From: SG8-41 sp032123035
Lineage (GTDB): Bacteria; Pseudomonadota; Gammaproteobacteria; Burkholderiales; SG8-41
Direction: 5' to 3'
NCBI GenBank assembly: GCA_032123035.1
Contig: JAQBFV010000354.1
Location: 1-26,599, forward strand
DNA length: 26,599 bases
Shown here piece after piece: positions 1-8,155 of this stretch. The translations under genes and the position numbers were made by a program. Numbering within the stretch: position 1 is the stretch's first letter; each line of letters begins with the position of its first letter. The notes beneath the pieces were generated by a model. That model was given only the letters and a program-made list of their open reading frames with translations, did no database searches and was not told the origin of the DNA.

Positions 1-641
1 CCCGCCCCGCCCACCCGGGTCGCCATGCGGATCACGCAACGGTCCGACGCTTTCAGCCCGGCCCGGTAGGTACCGTGATTTTGCACGCCCGAGTCGGGGT
101 CTTTGGTAATGACGTTGGTCGCGGTCAGCGTGGGCGCACTGTCATAGCCCGGGGTCGAGATCGGAATCGGCAGGGAATCGAGCCCGTTGCCTTCGCCCTT
201 CAGCGCCTCGCCAACAATGACGACCTCCTGGCAAGGGGCACTGTCAACGATGCGGGGCGGCAGCGGATTGGCGATCGCGTGGTCCCATTTGCCCTGCACC
301 TCTTCGGCCGGTGTGCGCATGCCGATGCAATAGATCTCGCGATTGCCGGCATAGGCCCCGACCACGACCGGGAAGTGGTATCGGCGCCCGCGACCATCTA
401 CGACGTTCGTGAAGAGAAAAGCCTTGCGTTCGTGTTCCTCGACACCGCCCACATACTGCCAGCGCACGAGCGGGTGCAGTTCTGCGTCCTTGTCGATCGC
501 CCGCTCGATGGTCAAAAGCAGCCCCCGCTTCTTCAGCTCTTCGAGGTGCTCATGCAAATCCGGATAGCCCCGCTTCGCATCCCGCAGAGGGCTTGCGTCC
601 TTTTTCTTGGTTCGCGCCAGCGATTCAGGCTTGCTATTCAC
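1..641 (-). CDS. UbiD family decarboxylase, 3-prime truncated by window edge
   Basis: Translating the minus strand from a GTG at 641 gives about 213 residues that run off the left edge. UbiD enzymes decarboxylate aromatic or unsaturated acids using prenylated FMN and a divalent metal in the cytoplasm. Visible family blocks are LLLTIERAID (41-50), PVVVGAYAGNREIY (91-104), PPRIVDSAPCQEVV (128-141), the LPIPISTPGYD block (157-167) and the prFMN/metal-binding stretch TNVITKDPDSGVQNHGTYR (175-193). The start is uncertain: an in-frame TGA lies two codons upstream of the GTG, no good ribosome site is seen, and the GTG sits inside a heptamer repeat. The neighbouring hydrolase, amidohydrolase and dehydrogenases suggest a catabolic role. 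The family is certain; the substrate is unknown. Confidence 0.9.
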   Translation of the reverse strand, partial: MNSKPESLARTKKKDASPLRDAKRGYPDLHEHLEELKKRGLLLTIERAIDKDAELHPLVRWQYVGGVEEHERKAFLFTNVVDGRGRRYHFPVVVGAYAGNREIYCIGMRTPAEEVQGKWDHAIANPLPPRIVDSAPCQEVVIVGEALKGEGNGLDSLPIPISTPGYDSAPTLTATNVITKDPDSGVQNHGTYRAGLKASDRCVIRMATRVGGA

Positions 642-664
642 CGTTCACCATTTACTATTCACCG
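634..664. repeat. Heptamer-type repeat, TATTCACCG/TTCACC units
   Basis: About four degenerate copies of a 7-8 base word (TATTCAC, CGTTCAC, CATTTAC, TATTCAC). They resemble the heptamers at 12679-12708, 15450-15486 and 16759-16814. The presumed GTG start of the UbiD gene lies inside them. The remainder of the gap to the hydrolase (665-823) shows nothing else recognisable. Confidence 0.6.
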
Positions 665-823
665 AGTTCGGCTGATCGTAGCTCATCGATTTGCGGCCGG
701 CAATCGCGCGAAATCCGATCGCCCTCGTCGGCGAACCGACGCCAGGCAGACATCGTGCATCGTGCAAGCCCGCGCCGTTGCGGTGGATCGACGCTTCCGG
801 CAACGCGCCAGGCGCATCCCGGT

Positions 824-1972
824 TTAATCAAGGCGCCGGATCTTGCCATCCCAGTCCGTCGCGAATTCGCCACGTGTCGCGCCTGCGATGCGCCCGTTCT
901 TGAGCCACTCTTCCGTCAACCGGTGAACCGCATGCCGCCCGCGCTCGTACTGGACGAAGTGGGATGCGCCGTCAATTTTCATGAACACCTTGTGCGAGCA
1001 TGCCAAGCCGCCCCACGCGTCGCGCCGCTTCTCGTAATTGTCATGCTCGCCCAGCACGACAAGCGTCGGCGCGCCGAGACGCGCTGCGTTCGCGCGCCAG
1101 CCATAGTTCATCCGGTTCGGCGCTCGCATGACGCCCACCCCGTCGGGACCCCACTGCTCGCCCAGTCCGTCCTCGAACATCAGCGCACGCCACATGACCT
1201 CCCGTATCTCCGGATGCTCGACCTGGCCGGCTGTGCGCACATGGTTCTGCCAGCGCTCATTAATGAGCATGTCACGGCTTTGCAGGATCACCGGCGCACC
1301 CGGTTCGGGCATCGGGTCGGGCGGCGTGTCCGATGGGAAGAATGGGGTCGGGGCGAGCAGGACGAGCTTGTCCACTTTCTCCGGATGCATGGCGGCGAAA
1401 CCGCCCGCCCGTGGCGTTCCGGTCGACCAGCCGACGAGGCTGATCCTGTCCACTTGCCGCAGGTCGATGATGAAACCCACGACGCTCTCTATCTCATCCC
1501 ATTCCGTCCGGCTGGAGATGAGTCTGTACGGATAGCGCGGCGCACACGCCTCCTTCAGAACCTTGGGGATGATCTGCGCCTGGAAGGCCGGGTCGACGTT
1601 GCACGGATCGTCCATCATCGGCTTCGGCGAGCCGCCGTAGCCGGTATGGGTCATCGCGAACACGTCAAAACCGGCGCGCGCGAGCTGGCTCATCCAGCTG
1701 TAGTCCCGGTAGTCGAGGTCGTAGGCCACAACGGAGGGCGAATAGCCGCCATGGATAAAAAGGACGACCGACGTGCTGGCCGCCCCCTTCCGGTCGAGAG
1801 TGCTCGCGAGGACTTTCTCTCGCAGATGCAGACCCACGAACCGTCCGCGATTCGCCGGCACCGTGGAAACGTGGGGCACGAAGCGGTCCGTCGTGAGCAG
1901 TTTCTGTCCGTCCGCCAACGACGTGACGCGCGTGAGTTCAGGCACCGTGGTTGTGCTTCCGATGGCATCCAT
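824..1972 (-). CDS. Alpha/beta hydrolase fold protein
   Basis: 382 aa, with no signal peptide seen. The alpha/beta hydrolase signature is complete: oxyanion-hole HGG at 74-76 after the strand SVVLFI, nucleophile elbow GWSTG with Ser183, acid in LGEHD (Asp321) and catalytic His348 in DGASHF. An insertion of about 100 residues precedes the nucleophile, which is common in lipase/esterase or C-C hydrolase relatives. It hydrolyses an ester or C-C bond of an unidentified substrate. It lies 182 bp upstream of the UbiD gene and 58 bp downstream of the amidohydrolase, all on the same strand, so co-transcription is likely. The ATG at 1972 gives the full N-terminus; the ribosome site is weak (AGGCGCC). 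Confidence 0.88.
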   Translation of the reverse strand: MDAIGSTTTVPELTRVTSLADGQKLLTTDRFVPHVSTVPANRGRFVGLHLREKVLASTLDRKGAASTSVVLFIHGGYSPSVVAYDLDYRDYSWMSQLARAGFDVFAMTHTGYGGSPKPMMDDPCNVDPAFQAQIIPKVLKEACAPRYPYRLISSRTEWDEIESVVGFIIDLRQVDRISLVGWSTGTPRAGGFAAMHPEKVDKLVLLAPTPFFPSDTPPDPMPEPGAPVILQSRDMLINERWQNHVRTAGQVEHPEIREVMWRALMFEDGLGEQWGPDGVGVMRAPNRMNYGWRANAARLGAPTLVVLGEHDNYEKRRDAWGGLACSHKVFMKIDGASHFVQYERGRHAVHRLTEEWLKNGRIAGATRGEFATDWDGKIRRLD

Positions 1973-2030
1973 GGCGCCTATGCGCCCCGCTGCGGATACG
2001 TTCGAGGCTCGTCACTCAAACGCGCTGGAG

Positions 2031-3131
2031 TCAAGTTCTGCCTTTCGGTTTCCTGCTATTACGCGAGCTGCTTCTGGTTTTGGCCGGGCGCGACATTGGC
2101 AAGTCGAGCCGCATCATGCCCAAAGCGTTCTCGTAGTAGAGCTTGCGCGCGTCCGCCTGCTTCAGCTTCAGCGAGCCGATCGCACGGATGGTCTCGCGGA
2201 TGAACATGGGGCCGCCCTCTGGATCGAAGGGGCAATCGGTAGCGAACAGCACCCGTTTCGCTCCGAAAAAATCCAGTCCGCAGCGGATCGCCGAAGCCGA
2301 TCCGTTCACAGACGTGTCGGCATAGAACATCCGAAAATAATCGATCGGGCGCTTCGCCATGCGCTTCAGAAGGGCGCCATAGTCCTCATCCGAGGTACGG
2401 GCCCCCATCTGATCCATTCCCGGCCCGAGCCGCCCCTCGAAAAACGGCGCCATCGCGCCGCAGTGATGGGTAATGATCTTCATCCGCGGCAGCCGGTCGA
2501 GCATTCCGGAGAAAACGATGCGGGCCATGCAGGCGCTGGTCTCGTAGGGCCAGCCGAAGAGCCACCAGATCTCGTACTTCGACTTGCTCTCGGTGACGTA
2601 ATCGGCGAACTTTGCGGTGCGCGTCGGGTGGAGCCAGATCGGCAAGTCGTACTTCGTCACGCAACGCTCGAACACCGGGAAGAACTCCGGCTCGTCGAGC
2701 GGCCTGCCGTTGACATGGGTGAAGACCTGGATGCCCTTCGCTCCCAGCGTGCCGATCGCGCGGTCCATCTCCTCCAGCGCCGCCGGCACGTTGTTCATGG
2801 GCAGGGACGCGACGAACGCCGGAAACTGCTCCGGGTAAGCGGCGACGATCTCCGCCATGCCGTCATTGGCGAGGCGCGCAAGCGCCGGAGAGTCTTCGGG
2901 CCCGGCAAGAAATTCGATCGCCGGCAGCGACAGCGTCAGGACCTGCTTGTAGCCCCTGAAGCGCCGCATCATGCGCAGCCGGGCATCGAGGTCCCAGAGC
3001 ACCGGGATATCCAGCCAGCGCTTCAACCCCGACGCCAGACTGGGGTTGCCTTCGGCCTGCGCCTTCACGCGCTCGAAGAACGGCCTCGGAAAAATGTGCG
3101 GGAATACATCCAGCTTCAGATTTTCATGCAT
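2031..3131 (-). CDS. Amidohydrolase-2 family protein (ACMSD-like)
   Basis: 366 aa TIM-barrel metal-dependent hydrolase/decarboxylase related to ACMSD, gamma-resorcylate and 5-carboxyvanillate decarboxylases. Metal-site candidates are H12 in DVFPHIFP, H168 in WLHPTR, H222/H223 in THHCG, and D289/D293 in ATDCPFD. The usual N-terminal HxH is reduced to F10-P-H12, so one metal-binding His is missing. The C-terminus ends in a basic Ser/Arg/Lys-rich tail (349-366) that is not part of the barrel. In family terms it would cleave a carboxylate or C-C/C-N bond of a cyclic substrate. Together with the nearby UbiD gene this hints at catabolism involving decarboxylation. The reaction is not assignable from sequence alone. 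Confidence 0.85.
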   Translation of the reverse strand: MHENLKLDVFPHIFPRPFFERVKAQAEGNPSLASGLKRWLDIPVLWDLDARLRMMRRFRGYKQVLTLSLPAIEFLAGPEDSPALARLANDGMAEIVAAYPEQFPAFVASLPMNNVPAALEEMDRAIGTLGAKGIQVFTHVNGRPLDEPEFFPVFERCVTKYDLPIWLHPTRTAKFADYVTESKSKYEIWWLFGWPYETSACMARIVFSGMLDRLPRMKIITHHCGAMAPFFEGRLGPGMDQMGARTSDEDYGALLKRMAKRPIDYFRMFYADTSVNGSASAIRCGLDFFGAKRVLFATDCPFDPEGGPMFIRETIRAIGSLKLKQADARKLYYENALGMMRLDLPMSRPAKTRSSSRNSRKPKGRT

Positions 3132-3172
3132 CTTCGCTCACCGTTCACTGTCCAGTGCTTTCCCCTCCCTGC

Positions 3173-4084
3173 TCATCGTTTGGCATTGGCCCGCTTGGCG
3201 CGGCCGATACCCGCCATCATCGCAAGCACCTCGTGCACGGAAGCTGTGTCCGACCGCGCATAACCCTGTGCCATCGCCGCGCTGTAAAGCGGCGCGCACG
3301 CGGTAAAAAGCGGCGTTGGGCAATCGACCGACTTGGCCATGTCGCCGATCACTTGCATGTCTTTCTGCCACACCTCGACCCTCATCGTCGGTGGCAGATA
3401 GCGGCGGCGCGCCATCATCGCTCCGCGCAGCCGGTAAACGCCGGTGCCGACGATCGGGCTGGGACCGAAGAGCTCGAGGAGCCGGCGCGGGTCGAGACCC
3501 ATCTTGCGCCCGAAGGCGAGCGACTCGGCCGTGGCGACATTCAGGATCGCCACCAGGTGATTCACGGCGAACTTCATCTTGCTGCCATTGCCGAACGCCC
3601 CGCAGTAAGGCACTTTGTCGGTGAAGACCTGAAGCACGGGCTGCACGCGGGTAAAAGCGGCTTTGGGCCCGCTTCCGAAAATGGTCCAGGCCCGCTCCCT
3701 GAGCCGCACCGCCGTGCCGCTGATGGGACAATCGAGTGCGGCGATGCGCGCGGCCTGCAGCCGCTGCAAGGCCCGCTGCTTGTCGGCGAGCGGAAGCGTG
3801 CTGGTCTCGATCACGATAGGTTTTGCGCGCCGCCCGGCCATCGCCAGGCGTCCGATCACGTCTTCGAGCGCCTCAACTGTCGCAAGCGACGTAATCACGA
3901 TATCGGCGCGTCTCGCCACAGCCGCGCTGGACGCCAACGGACGCCCTCCCGCCTTGCCTAGTCGCCTGCGCGCGGCCGGGACGATATCGTAGCCAGTAAC
4001 CTTGTAGCCTTTTTCGAGGAGGGCCTCGGCCATGGCACCGCCCATGATGCCCAGGCCGATCACTCCAATGATGGGTGGTTTCAT
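3173..4084 (-). CDS. NAD(P)-dependent beta-hydroxyacid dehydrogenase (3-hydroxyisobutyrate dehydrogenase-like)
   Basis: 303 aa from the ATG at 4084. An upstream in-frame extension exists, but its 40 residues do not belong to the family. The Rossmann motif GVIGLGIMGGAMAE (7-20) begins right after the start. The substrate loop DCPISGTA (118-125) corresponds to the family D-x-PVSGG block. The catalytic motif GNGSKMKFAVNHL (165-177) holds Lys171 and Asn175. The family oxidises beta-hydroxy acids such as 3-hydroxyisobutyrate, tartronate semialdehyde or 4-hydroxybutyrate. It lies 41 bp upstream of the amidohydrolase on the same strand, which fits a shared operon. The exact substrate is unknown. Confidence 0.88.
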   Translation of the reverse strand: MKPPIIGVIGLGIMGGAMAEALLEKGYKVTGYDIVPAARRRLGKAGGRPLASSAAVARRADIVITSLATVEALEDVIGRLAMAGRRAKPIVIETSTLPLADKQRALQRLQAARIAALDCPISGTAVRLRERAWTIFGSGPKAAFTRVQPVLQVFTDKVPYCGAFGNGSKMKFAVNHLVAILNVATAESLAFGRKMGLDPRRLLELFGPSPIVGTGVYRLRGAMMARRRYLPPTMRVEVWQKDMQVIGDMAKSVDCPTPLFTACAPLYSAAMAQGYARSDTASVHEVLAMMAGIGRAKRANAKR

Positions 4085-4274
4085 AACAGGGAAAAGAAAG
4101 ATGAGCTCCCCGGAAGTGTAAAGCACCCCGGGACCACGTAGTGCGGAGAAAACGAACTGGCGCCGCGCTTGCTCAACTTCAGCGTCGAACGCTGGCGCTG
4201 GCACCGCAATCCGCGCTCGGAGAAGCCGGTGCCGCTGCGCGTGCGCGCAGGCAGCCAGCCGTCCCGCGGTACGC

Positions 4275-4679
4275 TCAGGCCGCTCTGGCCGCTCTGGCTT
4301 CGTCCAGTGATTTCACGAGGGCCCTGAACATGTCCGTCTCGGTGATGATGCCGATCAGCCCCTCGCCCTTGTCCACGACCGGCAGCCCACCGATGCGCTT
4401 GTCGACCATCAAGGCTGCCGCCTCCGTGACCGACATTTCCGGCGACACCGTCACGACGCCCCGGTGCATGATGTCCCCGACCTCCACCGCCGACTGCAGG
4501 TAATGTGCCGCCGCGAGCAGCAGATCGCGCTCGGCAGCCATCCCGACCAGGTTGCCGTCGGCATCCACGACCGGCAAGTGGTGCAGTGCGTTTTCCTGCA
4601 TGATTTTCAGGGCAGTCTTGTAATCCGCGTCCGACGGGACGGTCACCGCGGGCGTGCTCATATGATTGCGTACTAACAC
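4275..4679 (-). CDS. Tandem CBS-domain protein
   Basis: 134 aa containing two CBS motifs and nothing else. CBS1 covers about residues 1-60 (VRNHMSTPAVTVP, HHLPVVDADGNLVGMAAERDLL); CBS2 covers about 68-125 (VGDIMHRGVVTVSPEMS, GGLPVVDKGEGLIGIITETDMF). Such stand-alone pairs bind adenine nucleotides and act as energy or redox sensors. I chose the GTG at 4679 because AAGGAG lies 7 bases upstream; the next in-frame ATG is inside the first CBS motif. An FNR-like box and a fitting -10 lie upstream (4721-4762), so oxygen-responsive expression is likely. It probably has its own promoter although it sits between two dehydrogenase genes. Confidence 0.88.
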   Translation of the reverse strand: MLVRNHMSTPAVTVPSDADYKTALKIMQENALHHLPVVDADGNLVGMAAERDLLLAAAHYLQSAVEVGDIMHRGVVTVSPEMSVTEAAALMVDKRIGGLPVVDKGEGLIGIITETDMFRALVKSLDEARAARAA

Positions 4680-4720
4680 GAGAACACTCCTTGTTATTGC
4701 CAAATTCAGAATCTCGGATC

Positions 4721-4762
4721 AGCGTAGTGCCAACACTGATTCGGCTTCTTGACCTGGATCAA
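4721..4762 (-). promoter_or_regulatory. FNR/ANR-type class II promoter of the CBS gene
   Basis: On the minus strand TTGATCCAGGTCAA (4762-4749) matches the FNR/ANR consensus TTGAT-N4-ATCAA at 9 of 10 positions. Its centre (4755.5) predicts a start near 4714 if it is at -41.5. A -10-like TACGCT (4726-4721) is exactly at the expected place. It would drive the CBS-domain gene starting at 4679. This is a pattern match; no transcript evidence is available. Confidence 0.6.
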
Positions 4763-4785
4763 ACTTGGAGCTGCCCCGGAAACCC

Positions 4786-5868
4786 TCAACTCTTTTTGCA
4801 CGAGGAAATCACGGCATTGGCGAACGTGGCCGTTGACGCGTCACCACCAAGGTCAGCCGTGACCGTCCCCGCCGCAATGGCCGCCCTGACACCCTGCTCC
4901 ATCAAAGTTGCCGTATCTTTGCACGCCCGGTTCCGGCTCCTCTGATAGACCCAGCGCAGCAGCAGCGCCGTGGAGAGTATCAACGCGGCGGGATTGGCTT
5001 TTCCCTTGCCGGCAATGTCCGGCGCGGTCCCGTGCACGGCTTGTGCCATGGCATGGTCACGCCCGGCGTTCAACGACGGCGCCAGACCGACGCCCCCCGC
5101 CAGGCCCGCTGCCTGATCCGAAAGGATGTCGCCAAACAGATTCGTCGTGGCGACCAGACGATAGCGGCCGGGGTCGCGAGGAAACGACGAGCTGAACGTA
5201 TCGATTCTGACCAGCTCGAGCGAAACCTTCTTGAAGCGGCTACGCAAAGCCTCGAAGGCACCGATGAACAATCCCTCGGTCTGGGGCAGAGCGGTACGCT
5301 TGTGGATCACCGCGAGGCGGCGCTCGCCGGTTGTTTGCGCATACTCGAATGCGAAGTGCGCAAATCTACGGCACGCCTCCCCGGTTATGACGCGGAGCGC
5401 GAGCGCCACGTCGTCGCGCGGCTTGAATTCCCCGTATCCCCAGGCGAGGTTGCGATCGGGATAGAAACCTTCCGTGTTCTCCCGCAACACCGTGATCCGG
5501 AGATCCTCGATCAGCGGATCGAGCTGCGGCCAGGCCTCGACGGGCCGGACGTTCGCAAACAACTTGAAATGCCGACGGATGAAGCCGTTGGGGTGCCCCC
5601 GATAGGGGTCGTCCTTCGGGTATTCCCCGGCATAGGTCGGGCCGACGATCCAGCCGTCGCAGTTCCGCATTGCCGCCAGCGTCGCATCTGGCAATGTCGT
5701 CTTGTAGCGCTTGTACGGAACCCAACCGATCAGGGCAGGCTTGAGCACGATCGGGAGCCGGGCTGCTGCTGCCGCCGCCCGTAGTACCTTGGTGGTCGCC
5801 GCGGTAATCTCGGGCCCGATGCCGTCACCCGCGAGTACCGCTATCTTGATCTGTTTACCTCGTGCCAT
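4786..5868 (-). CDS. Isocitrate/isopropylmalate dehydrogenase family protein
   Basis: 360 aa, about the length of LeuB or NAD-type isocitrate dehydrogenase. It performs NAD(P)- and metal-dependent oxidative decarboxylation of a 2-hydroxy acid. Visible blocks are LAGDGIGPEI (12-21), the substrate-binding run RRHFKLFANVRPV (98-110), LRENTEGFY (128-136) and catalytic Lys190 in VIHK. The metal Asp residues are D223, D247 and D251 (RIDT; NLFGDILSD). HGTAPDIAGKGKANPAA (279-295) is the cofactor site. The residues after Lys190 (RTALPQTEG) differ from the usual ANVMK-type sequence, so the substrate is probably not isocitrate itself. It starts 39 bp after the second ATPase gene. Tartrate- or homoisocitrate-type activity is possible. 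Confidence 0.9.
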   Translation of the reverse strand: MARGKQIKIAVLAGDGIGPEITAATTKVLRAAAAAARLPIVLKPALIGWVPYKRYKTTLPDATLAAMRNCDGWIVGPTYAGEYPKDDPYRGHPNGFIRRHFKLFANVRPVEAWPQLDPLIEDLRITVLRENTEGFYPDRNLAWGYGEFKPRDDVALALRVITGEACRRFAHFAFEYAQTTGERRLAVIHKRTALPQTEGLFIGAFEALRSRFKKVSLELVRIDTFSSSFPRDPGRYRLVATTNLFGDILSDQAAGLAGGVGLAPSLNAGRDHAMAQAVHGTAPDIAGKGKANPAALILSTALLLRWVYQRSRNRACKDTATLMEQGVRAAIAAGTVTADLGGDASTATFANAVISSCKKS

Positions 5869-5907
5869 CCTGGTACCGAGGCAGGAAAAGCGGAAAGCTG
5901 TGCCAGC

Positions 5908-7026
5908 TTATTCTGTCAGACACAGACCGTGATCGGGCCGAAAAGTGAGAAACACCTTCTGCGCAGGAGCGAGGCGCTCGAAGTGGTCGATCTGGATGCC
6001 CACCTCGTGCATCCCCACCTTGACCTGACAGTCGAGGAAGTTGCCGAGGTAGACTGTGTCGATCACCTCCGCTTCCATCAGATTGACGCTGGAATCGCCT
6101 TCCGGCCGCTGCAGATGCAGCGAGATATCTTCGGGGCGCAGGCTGAGGATGATTCTCTGCCCGGGCGACGCACCCTCGGCTCCCTCGGCCTTCAGATGAA
6201 GTGGAGCGTGGCCACCGCCCATAGGAACTTCCAGCTCGGAGACGCCACCGTTGCGCCTGAGAAGCTTGCCTTCCAACAGGTTGGCGACACCGATGAAGTT
6301 CGCCACGAAGGTATTGACCGGCCGCGCGTAGATCGTTTGGGGGTCTCCCACCTGCTGGATGACGCCTTTGTCCATCACAACCACCCGGTCGCTCATCACG
6401 AGCGCCTCGGATTGATCGTGAGTCACGTAAATCGACGTGATGCCGACCTCGCGCTGAAGCCGGACGAGCTCGATGCGCATCTGCTCGCGCAGCTTAGCGT
6501 CCAGGTTGGACAGCGGCTCGTCGAACAAAATCACCTTGGGCTCGTAGACAATGGCGCGCGCCAGCGCAACACGCTGCCGCTGACCGCCGGAGAGCTTGGT
6601 GGCGTAGCGATCGCCGAGGTGGCCCAGCCCCACGAGCTCCAGGGCCTTGTTCGTCCGCGCCTTCATTTCCGTCCCTGCCACACGGCGGACGCGCAGGCCG
6701 TAGGCCACGTTGTCGAAAACGGTCATGTGAGGCCACACGGCGTAGCTCTGAAAGACCATCCCGATGTTGCGCGCCTCCGGATCGAGATGGATCCCGCGCT
6801 CCGGCGCCGTCAAGACTTGCCCGTCGATACGGATCTCGCCCGCGTCCGGGCGCTCCAGGCCCGCGATGCAGCGCAGCGTCGTGGTCTTGCCGCAACCCGA
6901 CGGACCGAGCAGAGTCACGAACTCGCCCCGGGCCACCGCGAGGTTAACGTCCCGCACCGCTAACTCAGTGCCGAAGCGTTTGTTCAGGTGAACGAGCTCG
7001 ACGAAGGCGTTGTCGTTCGCGCTCAT
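5908..7026 (-). CDS. ABC transporter ATP-binding protein (PotA/FbpC type), copy 2
   Basis: 372 aa nucleotide-binding subunit of an importer. Walker A GPSGCGKT 41-48, Q-loop Q93 in VFQSYAVWPH, signature LSGGQRQR 145-152, Walker B VILFDE 165-170, D-loop SNLD and switch His203 are all present. A C-terminal TOBE-type regulatory region follows residue ~240. Its ATG overlaps the stop of the preceding ATPase gene by 4 bp (ATGA), so the two are translationally coupled. It is clearly homologous to that neighbour over its whole length. The pair could form a heterodimer under the single fused permease, or serve separate permeases. Confidence 0.93.
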   Translation of the reverse strand: MSANDNAFVELVHLNKRFGTELAVRDVNLAVARGEFVTLLGPSGCGKTTTLRCIAGLERPDAGEIRIDGQVLTAPERGIHLDPEARNIGMVFQSYAVWPHMTVFDNVAYGLRVRRVAGTEMKARTNKALELVGLGHLGDRYATKLSGGQRQRVALARAIVYEPKVILFDEPLSNLDAKLREQMRIELVRLQREVGITSIYVTHDQSEALVMSDRVVVMDKGVIQQVGDPQTIYARPVNTFVANFIGVANLLEGKLLRRNGGVSELEVPMGGGHAPLHLKAEGAEGASPGQRIILSLRPEDISLHLQRPEGDSSVNLMEAEVIDTVYLGNFLDCQVKVGMHEVGIQIDHFERLAPAQKVFLTFRPDHGLCLTE

Positions 7027-8132
7027 GGCTGCACGGCCAGCGAGTGGTTCGGATCCAGATGCAGGAAAACGCGCTCGCCCGGGCGCAGGCGATCACGAGG
7101 GTGCGCCAGCACCTTCCACTCGAATTCGCCCCAGCGCACCCGGCAATCGACGCAATTGCCGAGGAATATGGCCTCGAGCACTTCGCCCTCGAGGCGGGGC
7201 GCGCCGCGGTCTTCGCGCGAGGCATCCACGTTCTCAGGCCGGACCGAAAGCACGGCTGAAGCGCCCTCGCTCACGCCCTCGCCCAGGCAACAGGGCAACT
7301 GTACGCGCTCATTGCCGTGGTTGACCTCGAACTCGCCGCGTCCGGGCCCCGTGACCCGGATGACGCGGCCCTCGAGCAGATTCGCGACCCCGATGAAGTT
7401 GCTGACATAGCGATTGACGGGACGCGCGTAGATCTCGTGGGGACCGCCTGTCTGCTCGATGCGGCCTTTGCTCATCACGATGATCTCGTCACTCATGACC
7501 AGCGCCTCGGCCTGGTCGTGGGTCACATACACGGACGTGATGCCCACCTCGTTCTGAATGCGCTTCAACTCGACCCGCATCTGCTCGCGCAACTTGAGAT
7601 CGAGGTTGGAAAGCGGCTCGTCGAAGAGCAGCAGCCGCGGGTGCGAGACGATCGCCCGCGCCAGCGCCGCGCGCTGCTGCTGGCCGCCCGAGAGCTGCGT
7701 CGCGAGCTTGCTGGCCATGTCGCTCAAGCCGACCAGCCGCAGGACATCCGCCACGCGGCTTTCGATCTCGGCGGGGTCGACCTTACGAATCTCGAGCGGA
7801 TAGGCGACATTCTGTGTCACGGTCATGTGCGGCCAGATCGCATAGCTCTGGAACACCATGCCGATATCGCGCTTCTCCGGCGGCAGAAAAAGCTTCCTGC
7901 TGAACGAAGTATAGGTGGACTCGCCCACGCGGATCTCGCCACCGTCGATACCGTGCAGGCCGGCGATCGACATGAGCGTCGTGGTCTTGCCGCAGCCCGA
8001 GGGCCCGAGCAGCGTCAGGAACTTGCCGCGCTCGACGCCGAACGAGATATTGTCCACGGCCCGGTCATTGCCGAACAACTTGACGAGCCCGCTGACCTCG
8101 AGGTACGGCGCGGTGGCCTTCTGGTTCTCCAT
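7023..8132 (-). CDS. ABC transporter ATP-binding protein (PotA/FbpC type), copy 1
   Basis: 369 aa. Walker A GPSGCGKT 43-50, Q95, signature LSGGQQQR 147-154, Walker B LLLFDE 167-172, switch His205 and a C-terminal TOBE-type region are present. The start is the ATG at 8132 (MENQKATAPY) with GAGG just upstream. The open frame continues 169 codons further, but only antisense-like composition overlapping the permease gene is found there. It lies 23 bp after the permease stop and overlaps the second ATPase gene by 4 bp. It energises uptake by the permease encoded just before it. Confidence 0.93.
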   Translation of the reverse strand: MENQKATAPYLEVSGLVKLFGNDRAVDNISFGVERGKFLTLLGPSGCGKTTTLMSIAGLHGIDGGEIRVGESTYTSFSRKLFLPPEKRDIGMVFQSYAIWPHMTVTQNVAYPLEIRKVDPAEIESRVADVLRLVGLSDMASKLATQLSGGQQQRAALARAIVSHPRLLLFDEPLSNLDLKLREQMRVELKRIQNEVGITSVYVTHDQAEALVMSDEIIVMSKGRIEQTGGPHEIYARPVNRYVSNFIGVANLLEGRVIRVTGPGRGEFEVNHGNERVQLPCCLGEGVSEGASAVLSVRPENVDASREDRGAPRLEGEVLEAIFLGNCVDCRVRWGEFEWKVLAHPRDRLRPGERVFLHLDPNHSLAVQP

Positions 8133-8155
8133 TTCCTCAGCAGTGCTCCTCGCGG

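Noticed and set aside
655..873. 72-codon minus-strand frame between hydrolase and UbiD
   Set aside because: It overlaps the hydrolase 3-prime end, has no ribosome site and no recognisable sequence.
593..2203. Long plus-strand frame of 536 codons
   Set aside because: It lies opposite the hydrolase gene with its catalytic motifs and has Arg/His-rich composition typical of antisense frames in GC-rich DNA.
1773..3263. Long plus-strand frame of 496 codons
   Set aside because: It is opposite the amidohydrolase gene and shows no domain motifs.
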